Notes: generated by a model from the sequence alone, not told the origin. Numbered from the stretch's first letter, positions 1-8,322 are shown. The stretch: DNA of 64,000 nucleotides from Aliishimia sp039978895 (GCA_039978895.1 JBDWAL010000059.1:1-64000), one strand, 5' to 3'. Numbers and translations are program-made.

Positions 1-711
1 AAAGCCATGGTGTGCCACGTGTTGATGACCGGCGGGTTCTGAGCGGAATTATCTTCATAAATCGCAATGGGTTGAGGTGGTGCGATGCGCCCAAAGAATA
101 CGGTCCACATAAGACGCTCTACAATCGTTGGAAGCGATGGAGTGATATGGGTGTATTTGCTCGGATCATGATGGGGCTCGCGGCTGAAGAACCCGACAAC
201 ACAACAATCTAAATTGACGCGACTTACCTCAAAGCACATCGTACAGCATCCAGCTTGTGGCTCAAAAAGGGGGCGTGGACGCCTGATAGCGCGCACTAAG
301 GGCGGTATGAACACCAAAGTGCATGCCGTGACTGACGCGGTTGGGAGGCCCATTCAATTCTTCATGACTGCTGGGCAGGTCAGCGACTATACCGGCGCTC
401 GTGCTCTCGTGAACAGCCTTCCACCAGCAGAGTGGTTGCTGGGTGATCGCGGTTACGACGCGGATTGGTTTCGCGAGGACCCTGCAAATATGGGGATAAC
501 GCCCTGCATTCCGGGACGCAAATCGCGCGATAAGGTCATCAAGTACGATAAACGTAGATACAAACGGCGAAACCGGATTGAGATCATGTTTGGCCGTTTG
601 AAGGATTGGAGGCGCGTGGCAACCCGTTATGACAGATGCCCGAAGGTATTCCTGTCAGCGATCGCTTTGGCTGCAACTGTCATATTTTGGGTTTGAGTCC
701 TCAGCCTAGAA
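1..711 (+). mobile_element. IS5-family insertion sequence, right part, degenerate
   Basis: The first 700 bases hold most of an IS5-family transposase. The left end lies outside the window. The element should end shortly after the transposase stop (694-696); the sequence GAGTCCTCAGCCTAG at 695-709 is in the right place for a terminal inverted repeat, but the matching left end cannot be seen. The right edge is therefore approximate. The element lies just upstream of the biosynthetic-looking operon that begins at 1089. Confidence 0.7.
3..696 (+). pseudogene. IS5-family DDE transposase, broken by a stop and a frame change
   Basis: Reading frame 3 from the window start gives the familiar IS5 N-terminal part (PRVDDRRVLSGIIFINRNG, then WCDAPKEYGPHKTLYNRW). 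It meets an in-frame TAA at 210-212 and continues in the same frame with IDATYLKAHRTASSL. Between about 262 and 279 the homology moves to another frame, which carries GRLIARTKGGMNTK, DRGYDADWF and KRRNRIEIMFGRLKDWRRVA up to the TGA at 694-696. Intact relatives read straight through both points. A frame change alone could be programmed frameshifting, as in some IS5 subgroups, but the extra stop inside a conserved block makes an inactive copy more likely. The 5' end is cut by the window edge. Confidence 0.8.
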
Positions 712-848
712 ACCTCTTTCAGCTACTTGAAAGACACTGAAAGGAATAGGTGTCTTTTTGGCAGGTATGATACCCCATTGCTGAATTTGAAGAACAACAT
801 TCCTTTTCTCTTTCCAAAGAAATAACGACATCCAAAGGGTACTTGCGT

Positions 849-983
849 ATGCATGATTGTCCTTTGTCGCTTTCGGAAAGGCTTGGGCCTGAAATGGAAT
901 ACTTCAAATCACGAAAAATTGCGCAAAGGGCAATGAGCTATTGCACAGGGTTTCTTTCAATCACTGAATTAGAACCGAATTAG
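849..983 (+). pseudogene. Possible remnant of an unidentified gene after the IS element
   Basis: In the 697-1088 stretch the only plus-strand frame that looks coding runs open from 771 (after a TGA at 768-770) to a TAG at 981-983. Its first ATG is at 849, giving a 44-residue tail that begins MHDCPLSLSERLGPEMEY. No family is recognised and there is no good ribosome binding site before 849. It may be the 3' end of a gene cut by the IS insertion, or chance. The rest of the stretch is AT-rich. Just before the operon at 1089 there is a short inverted repeat, ACTAT-AGCG-ATAGT at 1056-1069, which could be a regulatory site. Confidence 0.25.
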
Positions 984-1088
984 CAAAAAACGTCCTACGG
1001 AAAATTTCATACTAGACATCCGGCAAACGTTTATCTACTTAAGCGGGAAATTACTACTATAGCGATAGTTCCAACTTAGAGTAGCTCT

Positions 1089-2339
1089 ATGTTATTGATA
1101 TTTCACCGCGCCCCGGTATTTTCCTGTGAATACGCCAATTGGCTTGAAGGCTACGTTGGCAAAGTTGCATTGATTATTTCAGAAGAAGCCAATAAGCCCC
1201 TGAATCGGAATATAAAATTTGTTCCAAAATCCGAACGTTATGACCAAATTTTCTTTTTAAACGATTACGACAACGACGACGCCCTTAGATCGATAGTGGA
1301 GGATTTGGGGCGGAACACTCGGATCAGCGATATTATTGCACCTTACGAGTTTGACTTGTCACGCGCCGCGGATTTTCGCCAAAAGCTTGGGTTGCGTGGT
1401 CAATCTCCAGACAGCGCCAAAGCCTTCCGCGACAAACTTTTAATGAAGCAACTTGCCAAGGATGCTGGGTTGATCAATCAGCGTTTCGCTGCGGTCGAGA
1501 ATTGGGAGCAGCTCGCGGATTTTCACGCGCAATCAAATGGCAAACCGATAATTCTCAAACCAAGATCGGGGGCTGCATCTCGTGGTGTGATGCGAGTGGA
1601 CGACCCGATACGCCAGAGGTCTGTGATTGAGGAAAGTTTCGAAAACCCCCTTTTTATAAGCCCAGATCACATGGTCGAGGAATTTGTCGAGGGCGAGGTT
1701 CATCATATTGACGGCCTTGTGTTGGAAGGCGACGTTCGTCTTATCTGGCCGTCTCGATACATTACCGGATCGCTCGATTTTCAGAAACAAAATGGTCAAA
1801 CTATTTCAAGCGCCATGTTGGATCCGAATGCTGACCTGACGGCCCGGTTGAAATCATATGTGTCCAAACTTCTCCAAGTGCTTCCGACACCAGAAAACTG
1901 CACCTTTCATTGCGAAGTGTTCGTAAAGGCCGACGCGACGATAGAGCTTTGTGAAATTGCGAGCAGGACAGGTGGAGTTCGGATTAAACACGCTATGCAG
2001 CGTGCATTTGGTGTAGATATTGCCAAAGCTTGCATGCGGGCAGACCTAGGTTTGGAACAACAATTTGACAGGTTACCAGACAGCCCGAAGCAGCTCACTG
2101 GGTGGGCAACAATGGCGGGATGCGGTGGTCGCGTGCAGAGCATTCCTGAGGATTGCAATGTTCCAGGCGTATATGATTATCAAAAGGTTGCGTCAGTGGG
2201 GGACATTGTAAGTGGCCCGCGCTCGGCTGTTGATTATATCGCGAATTGCGACATCGAGGGACAGAACTTCGATTCAATCGTGTCGTCGATAAATCTGGCA
2301 CGTAGTTGGTTCTATTCAGAATTCTCGACCTTGTCCTAA
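1089..2339 (+). CDS. ATP-grasp carboxylate-amine ligase-like protein
   Basis: 416 residues, first gene of an eight-gene operon. The fold is ATP-grasp: an N-terminal pre-ATP-grasp part, then the nucleotide-binding strand and loop GKPIILKPRSGAASRGV (about 151-167), EEFVEGEVHHIDG (197-209) and the acidic, metal-binding end CEIASRTGG (288-296). ATP-grasp ligases activate a carboxylate as acyl phosphate and join it to an amine or thiol, so an amide- or peptide-bond-forming step is the likely role. This is inferred from the fold and from the neighbouring AMP-forming ligase and dipeptide-epimerase-like enzyme. The ATG at 1089 has only a weak GAG upstream. The next gene starts 5-14 bases after the stop, so the genes are probably co-transcribed. 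The substrate is not predictable from sequence alone. It is not a purine or D-Ala-D-Ala ligase by neighbourhood. Confidence 0.75.
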   Translation: MLLIFHRAPVFSCEYANWLEGYVGKVALIISEEANKPLNRNIKFVPKSERYDQIFFLNDYDNDDALRSIVEDLGRNTRISDIIAPYEFDLSRAADFRQKLGLRGQSPDSAKAFRDKLLMKQLAKDAGLINQRFAAVENWEQLADFHAQSNGKPIILKPRSGAASRGVMRVDDPIRQRSVIEESFENPLFISPDHMVEEFVEGEVHHIDGLVLEGDVRLIWPSRYITGSLDFQKQNGQTISSAMLDPNADLTARLKSYVSKLLQVLPTPENCTFHCEVFVKADATIELCEIASRTGGVRIKHAMQRAFGVDIAKACMRADLGLEQQFDRLPDSPKQLTGWATMAGCGGRVQSIPEDCNVPGVYDYQKVASVGDIVSGPRSAVDYIANCDIEGQNFDSIVSSINLARSWFYSEFSTLS

Positions 2340-2343
2340 ATCG

Positions 2344-3873
2344 GTGAAAGTCATGATTGAATCTCATTATTCAAACCTGTTTCTGCAAAACGTTAAAAAA
2401 CATCCCAATAAGAATGCTCAAATTTGCGTGGGGCGACCTTACAGTTATGCAGAACTGAAATCTCTTTTTGATGAGTTTGCAAAACAATTTATCTCAGCGG
2501 GTTGGGCCGGGCGTCGCGTCGCTATATATGCTGCCAGTGATCCTGCTTCTGTCACAGCGGCGCTTGCAGCACTTCATTCTGGCTGCACACTCGTCACGAT
2601 CCATCATTCTTATCCACTTGAAAATCTACGCCAGAAATTAAATCGAACTGACTGCACTCTTTTGTTAGCAGATCGCTCGATCGAAGGGGTCGACCTTTGC
2701 TTGGACGGATTTTGCCGACTGCCGGGGATTGACGGTGATGCGCAGCAGATAAAATTAACAACGGATGAAGTCGGCAACGCCGCGCACCGTGTTCCAAATA
2801 CCGCCTGCATATTCTTCACTTCGGGGAGCACCAATGAACCGAAAGGTGTTTGCGTCAGTGACGGTAACATGGTCGCCGCTTTCGAGGCGGTCACCCAGTA
2901 CATGGGCAACACTGAGCGTGATGTCGTTCTACATTACACGGCGCTTGGACTGGATTACGGATTTCACAACTCGATGTTTTCGTTGCTTTTCGGCGGAACC
3001 AATGTTGTTGGAGGTGTGGCACCAACGGACCCAAATGACATTTTGGCGACCATTGAACGACACCAAGTCACAGGTTTGCAGGCGCTCCCGTTACAATTGT
3101 TTTGTTTGTCTCAAACGACTGAATTCCGGTCATTTGATACACGGTCTTTGCGTTATATCTCCTCGACGGGACAAGCGTTGCCGATCAATCATATCCGTAA
3201 CATTCGACAGAATTTGCCGGAAACGTCGCTCTTTTCGATGTACGGCATGACGGAATGCAAGCGCATTTTGTTTTTGCCACCTGATCAGATTGATGAACGG
3301 CCCTTGTCGGTTGGCAAACCCATACCCGGCGTGACCACAGTTTTGGTTCATCGCACGGGACCAGACATAACGCGGGCCGCAAAAGATGAGGTTGCGGAAC
3401 TTGCCGTTGTCAGTGAACAAGTCATGCAGCGCTACTGGCAGGATGAAACGGCAACGGAGCAGGTCATTCGCCGCAACGGGTTGGGCCATGACAAGCTGTT
3501 TTTGACCGGTGATCTGTTTCGTCAAGATGCAGAAGGATACTTGTATCACGTCTCCAGAGTGGACGACCATTTCCCGCGCAACACGTTCATGGTCAACCCA
3601 CGCGAAGTAGAAGCCGCGATTTCACATCTTCCCGACGTCTTGGAATGTCGGGTTGGACCAATTCCAAATGAACGCGAAGGCAACGTGCCTTGCGCCTATA
3701 TCGTGCCGCACAAAAACGCGGAATGGACGCGATTAGAAGAAGAGGTGTTGGCACATTGTCGGCATGCGCTTGATCCGCACATGGTGCCGAGCCGCGTAAT
3801 GATGACAGATAGCTTGCCCCGCTCTGTATCTGGCAAACTGAAAACCCCCGAAATTGAAGGAGTGAGCTCATGA
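2344..3873 (+). CDS. Stand-alone AMP-forming acyl/aminoacyl ligase
   Basis: 509 residues of the ANL (acyl-CoA synthetase / NRPS adenylation) superfamily. The phosphate-loop motif FTSGSTNEPKG is at 158-168, the A5-type motif MYGMTE at 299-304, the A7 motif LTGD at 387-390, and the A10 catalytic lysine in PRSVSGKLK at K498. The A8 hinge reads HVSRVDDHF in place of the usual GRxDDxIK. The enzyme should adenylate a carboxylic acid and pass it to a thiol or amine. No carrier-protein gene exists in the operon, so CoA or a free amine is the more likely acceptor; this is inference. The GTG at 2344 or the ATG at 2353 could be the start; the latter leaves a 13-base gap after the ATP-grasp gene. The stop overlaps the next start (ATGA at 3870-3873), a sign of translational coupling. 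Confidence 0.8.
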   Translation: MKVMIESHYSNLFLQNVKKHPNKNAQICVGRPYSYAELKSLFDEFAKQFISAGWAGRRVAIYAASDPASVTAALAALHSGCTLVTIHHSYPLENLRQKLNRTDCTLLLADRSIEGVDLCLDGFCRLPGIDGDAQQIKLTTDEVGNAAHRVPNTACIFFTSGSTNEPKGVCVSDGNMVAAFEAVTQYMGNTERDVVLHYTALGLDYGFHNSMFSLLFGGTNVVGGVAPTDPNDILATIERHQVTGLQALPLQLFCLSQTTEFRSFDTRSLRYISSTGQALPINHIRNIRQNLPETSLFSMYGMTECKRILFLPPDQIDERPLSVGKPIPGVTTVLVHRTGPDITRAAKDEVAELAVVSEQVMQRYWQDETATEQVIRRNGLGHDKLFLTGDLFRQDAEGYLYHVSRVDDHFPRNTFMVNPREVEAAISHLPDVLECRVGPIPNEREGNVPCAYIVPHKNAEWTRLEEEVLAHCRHALDPHMVPSRVMMTDSLPRSVSGKLKTPEIEGVSS

Positions 3874-4832
3874 ACTATTCCGTCACCGAATTCGAGAATG
3901 CGGCCATGTTTCGTCTGGCTGATCAGTTTGACGGCTTGGCGACAGGTCGAAATCAAGTGCCTTCTCGTCGTGTGAGCTCTAGCTTTCGTCAGGAACATAC
4001 CGATCCACTTTGGTGTCAGACACATGATGTGATTGTCGAAAAATCCGGGGCGTTGTTTCAGCATTTCTTGGCCAGTTTGCCGTGCATCCTTGAAGAGATG
4101 TGCCGGGTCAATGCCGCGTTGGCAAGGCTTCAGGTTGTCGAAGGCATAGAGCAAAATCGACAAGGTCATTCCTTCTTTGCGTTGGACGCGTTTGACGGAT
4201 CACAGGCTCGGGCGCTTACATATATCACTAAGGGTGCTTTTGCGTCGCATACGTGTTCTCCTAATTCTGGAAATCAGGCATTTTTCGAACTCTATAACGA
4301 ATGCCAGCAAGCCACATTCGCGCAAGCGCCTTTCTTTGAGGCAGTCAAAGACCATACCAAAGCGGGACCCAAAGATGCGTTTGATGTCATCTATGAAACG
4401 GCCGCTTTCCAATTTTATGGAAAAGATCGGCGCAAGCAGATCGATATAGCGGATCAAGCCTTGAAAGATGATGGGATTATGATTCTTCTTGAAAAATCCT
4501 TACGCGGTGATCCCCAGCTCTTTGAATTGGAAGAAGACCGAAAAGACGATTTTCACAAGACCAAGTACTTTTCCGCACAAGAAATTGCGTGGAAGAAGCA
4601 TCAAATGTTGGAAAGCATGCATGATGGATTGGTCGAGCTGGATGATCTTTTGTCGGTTGCAAGTGAACGCTATGAAAACGCATGCGTTTTGTGGAATGGC
4701 GGAAATTTTTTCGAAATCGCTGCATGCAGAGACAAATCGAGACTTGAGAAATTCACGTCACTTTTAGGCGGCATTTGTTTGGACCAAGGATTTGATCTTG
4801 ATCCGCAAGTCGGGCGATGGGTGACCGCGTGA
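3870..4832 (+). CDS. Methyltransferase-like protein of the biosynthetic operon
   Basis: 320 residues. The middle resembles a class I SAM-dependent methyltransferase: ALDAFDGSQARAL (about 104-116) sits where motif I should be, TCSPNSGNQAFFE (128-140) follows, and FDVIYETAAFQFYG (171-184) with the following LKDDGIMILLEKS (198-210) resemble motifs IV to VI. The classical GxGxG glycine loop is missing, so the assignment rests on overall pattern and is tentative. If correct, it would methylate an intermediate of the pathway; if SAM is not bound, it may have a non-methyltransferase role on the same fold. It overlaps the ligase gene by four bases upstream and the flavoenzyme gene downstream (GTGA), so it is firmly part of the operon. 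No signal peptide or membrane segment is seen. Confidence 0.45.
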   Translation: MNYSVTEFENAAMFRLADQFDGLATGRNQVPSRRVSSSFRQEHTDPLWCQTHDVIVEKSGALFQHFLASLPCILEEMCRVNAALARLQVVEGIEQNRQGHSFFALDAFDGSQARALTYITKGAFASHTCSPNSGNQAFFELYNECQQATFAQAPFFEAVKDHTKAGPKDAFDVIYETAAFQFYGKDRRKQIDIADQALKDDGIMILLEKSLRGDPQLFELEEDRKDDFHKTKYFSAQEIAWKKHQMLESMHDGLVELDDLLSVASERYENACVLWNGGNFFEIAACRDKSRLEKFTSLLGGICLDQGFDLDPQVGRWVTA

Positions 4833-6013
4833 CCTTATTGGAACGGCCATCAATTTTCGGCGAAACCTCGCATTTGACCGCCTTGGTTGGTGAGCTTTCA
4901 CAAACGTGGCGAGGTCGAGCGTTAGAAGCCGACCGCCTTGCTCGGCTGCCTGCAAAAACAATCGAAGACTGCAGGTCAAATGGGTTGTTTAGCCTATGCG
5001 TTCCTAAGCGGTTTGGAGGGATGGCGTTGCACTGGGATGAGCTGGCGGAACTCACCTTACTTGCTGCGAAAGGGTGCCCAGCCACATCTTGGATGATCGG
5101 GCTCGTTGGCAGTCATGCCGCAATGATTGCGCGTATGAATGACCTCTGCCAGTATGATGTATTTGGTGCGTCACCCCACTGTCTTGTTGCGACCGCATCC
5201 GTGCAACGTCACTGTGATGTCATCCGCAAGAATGGTGAACTGGTCGTTTCAGGCATGTGGTCAATCTCTTCGGGCGTAGAGTTTTCTGATTGGGTGATAT
5301 TGTACCTTCGCAATTCGGACTTGGGCCAAAACCCTTGGCTTGCAGTTGTCCCGGTTGAGGATGTCGAAATCGTCGATGATTGGGATGTTATCGGCTTGCG
5401 TGCGACGGCATCAAAGTCTGTAAAACTTTCTTCGGTAACTGTTCCAGCCCATCGTCTCATGGTGCAATCTGAGTGCTTTGATGCTGACCCGCCCGGCGCT
5501 AAGCTCAACCCCGAGGCAATCCATTACGCGGCCCCGTATTTGCCATTTCTGTCCAGCGCGATTTTAAACCCGGTGATTGGGACGACAATCGGTGGGTTAG
5601 AAACGGCCTGTGATTTGTTGCGCAGCAGATATGCCCGTTTGGCGCCGGATTCAGCAGAGCGGGTGTCGTTAGAATTGGCCGTCGCAGAAAGTCAGGCAGA
5701 ATTGCGCAGCGCGCAATTTCTGATGACGTCGTGTTTGCGAATTTTGAAATCATCTGAAATGCGATCAGTTGGCACCAAAGGTTATGAAGCCTGTTGGGTG
5801 CAATTGCGTCGCGACAAAGCTTATTCTGTCAAACTTTGCACCAAAGCCATGGGGCGCCTTATCAATTCACTTGGAACCCTTGGTCTATTTGCCCAAACAC
5901 TGCCGCAACTTTATTGGCGTGATCTGAATGCGATGTCGAAGCATATGGACGTTCACTGGAGCAACATGATGCGTCCAAGCGGTCAATTCACCCTTGAGAA
6001 AGCGCATGTCTGA
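4829..6013 (+). CDS. Acyl-CoA-dehydrogenase-fold flavoenzyme (group D monooxygenase-like)
   Basis: About 394 residues with the acyl-CoA dehydrogenase fold. The N-terminal helical domain includes GLFSLCVPKRFGGM, the beta domain carries VVSGMWSISSGVEFSDW, and a C-terminal four-helix bundle follows. The GxW-x-SSG-x-x-x-x-x-W pattern is that of the two-component flavin-dependent hydroxylases (HsaA, HpaB/C2-type) more than of true acyl-CoA dehydrogenases, and the usual acyl-CoA dehydrogenase catalytic glutamate is not obvious. It may therefore hydroxylate or oxidise a pathway intermediate using reduced flavin from a reductase encoded elsewhere, since none is in the operon. The GTG at 4829 overlaps the upstream stop (GTGA) and is preferred; an ATG at 4817 in the same frame is the alternative. 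The next gene starts immediately after its stop. Confidence 0.65.
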   Translation: MTLLERPSIFGETSHLTALVGELSQTWRGRALEADRLARLPAKTIEDCRSNGLFSLCVPKRFGGMALHWDELAELTLLAAKGCPATSWMIGLVGSHAAMIARMNDLCQYDVFGASPHCLVATASVQRHCDVIRKNGELVVSGMWSISSGVEFSDWVILYLRNSDLGQNPWLAVVPVEDVEIVDDWDVIGLRATASKSVKLSSVTVPAHRLMVQSECFDADPPGAKLNPEAIHYAAPYLPFLSSAILNPVIGTTIGGLETACDLLRSRYARLAPDSAERVSLELAVAESQAELRSAQFLMTSCLRILKSSEMRSVGTKGYEACWVQLRRDKAYSVKLCTKAMGRLINSLGTLGLFAQTLPQLYWRDLNAMSKHMDVHWSNMMRPSGQFTLEKAHV

Positions 6014-6997
6014 ATGCTGACCCGTTCCAAACTTCATATCAAGTATGACGTCCAATATAAAACGCTCGCGGAGACCTTCAAAACCGCACGTGTGACAATG
6101 GACAGTTTTCCGGTTGTTGTCGTCACATTAGAGCGCAACGGCGTTCGGGGGCGTGGGGAATGCTATGCCAGTACCCGTTTCGGTTGGGATACGGACAAGG
6201 TGCTGGAGGCGCTCAAAAACCTTCCACCAGATTTCAGCCATGCTGGCCTCCTTGATCTCATGGAAGCGGGACCTGCGCGGAACGCCGTTGATTGTGCATT
6301 CTGGGATCTGTCAGCCAAGGAAAGCAGCCGCAGAGCTTGGTTTGGATTGCCAGATGCAGACCTGCGTCCTGTAGAAACCATGACGACGATTTCGTTGATG
6401 TCTAGCCAAGATTTGGAACGCCAGATTCCGAAAATCCAAAACATGCAGTTTATGAAACTCAAGGTTGGCGGGCCAGATGATCTTGAAGTGGTGCGTTTGG
6501 TCCGAAAGGTGTCGCCAGATGCCAAATTGCTGATTGATGCCAACGAGGGGTGGTCCGCAGATCTATATGCGACGCTCGTTCCTGAGCTGCAAAAATACGA
6601 AATCCTTATGATCGAACAGCCGTTAAAAGAAGTGGATGACCATGCTCTCGCGAATTTGCCGCGACCGATAGCTATATGTGCGGATGAAAGCTTTCATGCA
6701 GAGAGCAACTTGGAAGAAATGCGCAGTCGATATGATGCGATCAACATCAAGCTAGATAAGATGGGCGGTCTGACTGCAGCATTGCAGGTTCAAAACAAAG
6801 CGAAAGCACTGGGGTTTCAAACCGTTGTCGGGTGCATGCTTGGGACGTCTCTTGCAATAGCTCCGGGCTTGGTCGCGGCGCAACAGGCAGATTACGCAGA
6901 CCTTGATGCTCATCTGTTGTGCAAGGCCGATAGGCAACCTGCCTTGAGAACAACCAAAGGAGTGATCCACGCGCCGGACCGCGCGCTGTGGGGGTAA
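6014..6997 (+). CDS. Enolase-superfamily enzyme, dipeptide epimerase-like
   Basis: 327 residues of the muconate-lactonising subgroup of the enolase superfamily. The active-site set is complete: KLK at 148-150 (first base), metal ligands D175 in LIDANEGW, E201 in IEQP and D224 in ADES, and the second lysine in NIKLDK (246/249). The C-terminal part has GGLTAAL, VGCMLGTSLAIAP and a DLD motif, which are typical of L-Ala-D/L-Glu and related dipeptide epimerases. These enzymes abstract the alpha proton of a dipeptide or N-acyl amino acid and invert or rearrange it. This suggests that the pathway passes through a peptide- or N-acyl-amino-acid-like intermediate, consistent with the two ligases upstream. 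The start codon directly follows the previous stop. Muconate cycloisomerase or N-succinylamino acid racemase activity is the alternative. Confidence 0.8.
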   Translation: MLTRSKLHIKYDVQYKTLAETFKTARVTMDSFPVVVVTLERNGVRGRGECYASTRFGWDTDKVLEALKNLPPDFSHAGLLDLMEAGPARNAVDCAFWDLSAKESSRRAWFGLPDADLRPVETMTTISLMSSQDLERQIPKIQNMQFMKLKVGGPDDLEVVRLVRKVSPDAKLLIDANEGWSADLYATLVPELQKYEILMIEQPLKEVDDHALANLPRPIAICADESFHAESNLEEMRSRYDAINIKLDKMGGLTAALQVQNKAKALGFQTVVGCMLGTSLAIAPGLVAAQQADYADLDAHLLCKADRQPALRTTKGVIHAPDRALWG

Positions 6998-7023
6998 ACA
7001 ATTTCTAAGGAGAGGGATTAAAC

Positions 7024-7410
7024 ATGTATGTTCGCAGATTGAAGGACGTCGAGCAGACCGAGTATTTTGTCGAATGGGGGGCGGGGACAAGCCATCGTCT
7101 GCTCCGCAAAGAAGATGACATGGGATTTACTGTTTGCCACACGGTTGTGCGCGCGGGACAAGAGGCGCGTCTGCAATATAAAGAGCATCTCGAAGCGTGT
7201 TATTGCATAGAGGGGTCGGGCCAAGTCGAAGATATGAAAGGTAACGTGTATCCCATTCAAGTCGGCGATATATACGTGCTGGACGAACATGATGAACACT
7301 TCCTGCGTGCCTCGCACGAAGAAGATCTGATTTTGGTAAGTGTGTTCAATCCGCCGCTCGGTGGTACCGAAGTTCACAGACTAGAAGGCGAAGGCGCCTC
7401 AAGCTATTAA
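7024..7410 (+). CDS. Ectoine synthase (EctC)-like cupin without EctA/EctB
   Basis: 128 residues, the usual length for L-ectoine synthase, which closes the tetrahydropyrimidine ring of ectoine from N-gamma-acetyl-diaminobutyrate. The family hallmarks are visible: YKEHLEACYCIEGSGQVE, a DIYVLDEHDEHFLRA block and a C-terminal FNPPLGGTEVHR. The three iron ligands known from EctC (Glu, Tyr, His) align with E57, Y84 and H92. No diaminobutyrate aminotransferase (EctB), acetyltransferase (EctA) or hydroxylase (EctD) is present in the window, so this copy probably cyclises or dehydrates another substrate made by the operon; that is inference. It has the strongest ribosome binding site of the cluster (TAAGGAG at 7007-7013), so it may be made in larger amounts than its neighbours. 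It is followed 21 bases later by a permease. Confidence 0.85.
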   Translation: MYVRRLKDVEQTEYFVEWGAGTSHRLLRKEDDMGFTVCHTVVRAGQEARLQYKEHLEACYCIEGSGQVEDMKGNVYPIQVGDIYVLDEHDEHFLRASHEEDLILVSVFNPPLGGTEVHRLEGEGASSY

Positions 7411-7431
7411 CTATCGCCCCGGGGGGCAGCA

Positions 7432-8322
7432 ATGTATCGTAGTTCGACAAGAAATTCGGATCAGGTGAACGGCGTGATGCTGCGAATTGCAGCAGCTGGA
7501 CTGATCGTTGCCATGTCTGCATGCGTAAAAGTCGCAGCACAACAAGTTGAGCTCTCGCAAGTTATTTTCTGGCGATCCTTGTTATCATTGATACCTATTG
7601 TTTTATATCTGGTGATCCGCAGCGATTTCCCGAAAGGCATCAAAACGAAACACCCCATGGCGCATTTGAAGCGCAGTGTGCTTGGCTTTGTCACCATGGT
7701 TTGCTCGTTTGTGTCGTTCAAGTACCTTCCTTTAGCGACTGCTACGGCCATCAGCTTTCTGGTCCCTCTCGCGTCATTACCGCTTGCTGCGATGATCCTT
7801 GGCGAACGGATCACCCGTCTATTACTGGTGTCTGTTTTGGTCGGTCTTGCCGGAATTTTCATCATGTTGTTACCCGATTTGACGGCTCCTGAGTTGAGCA
7901 CAAATGTTCTAATTGGTATGGCGGGCGGGCTTGGCTTTGTGGTTTCAATGTCTTTTCTGCGTGTGTTCATCAAATCGATGACTGAAACAGAATCGGCGTC
8001 CTCAATTGCATTCTATTTTGGCGTAACTTGCGCGGCGATTGCTGCACTCGCGTGGCCATTTGGGTGGACCATGCCAGACGCGGATATTTGGGTTTATCTG
8101 GTTGCCGCCGGAATTCTGGGAGGCATTGGGCATATTGCGGCAACCGAAGCAATTGCAATGGCACCAGTGTCCCTGTTGGGCCCGTTTGAATATACTGGAT
8201 TGCTTTGGGCTATGGTGCTGGATATTGCGCTCTTTGGACTTTTCCCAAATGTTCTTGCGACAACCGGCGCTGTGGTGATCATTATTGGCGCTTTGCTTGC
8301 CACAAGAGTTCGGGTGTCGTGA
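7432..8322 (+). CDS. EamA/DMT-family permease of the biosynthetic operon
   Basis: 296 residues with about ten hydrophobic helices arranged as two EamA repeats, each ending in the typical LPLATATAISFLVPL and ..LGPFEYTGLLWAM.. type segments. It belongs to the drug/metabolite transporter superfamily and is probably in the inner membrane. Its position inside the operon suggests export, or uptake, of the pathway product or a precursor. The best start is uncertain; the ATG at 7432 follows the cupin stop by 21 bases and a GGGG tract precedes it. Its stop overlaps the start of the acyltransferase-like gene (GTGA at 8319-8322). Confidence 0.85.
   Translation: MYRSSTRNSDQVNGVMLRIAAAGLIVAMSACVKVAAQQVELSQVIFWRSLLSLIPIVLYLVIRSDFPKGIKTKHPMAHLKRSVLGFVTMVCSFVSFKYLPLATATAISFLVPLASLPLAAMILGERITRLLLVSVLVGLAGIFIMLLPDLTAPELSTNVLIGMAGGLGFVVSMSFLRVFIKSMTETESASSIAFYFGVTCAAIAALAWPFGWTMPDADIWVYLVAAGILGGIGHIAATEAIAMAPVSLLGPFEYTGLLWAMVLDIALFGLFPNVLATTGAVVIIIGALLATRVRVS

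Noticed and set aside
210..280. Programmed frameshift in the IS5 transposase
   Set aside because: Some IS5 subgroups use frameshifting, but the additional in-frame stop at 210-212 within a conserved block makes a dead copy the better explanation.
719..907. Minus-strand frame of 62 codons beside the IS element
   Set aside because: No homology and no ribosome binding site; the opposite strand frame is more protein-like.
7024..7410. A complete ectoine biosynthesis locus
   Set aside because: Only the EctC-like cupin is found; no ectA, ectB or ectD homologue lies in the window, so calling the operon an ectoine locus is not supported.
8205..8318. Longer N-terminus of the MetX-like protein
   Set aside because: The extra 38 codons lie inside the permease gene and show no MetX similarity; the GTG at 8319 overlaps the permease stop and gives a normal MetX N-terminus.
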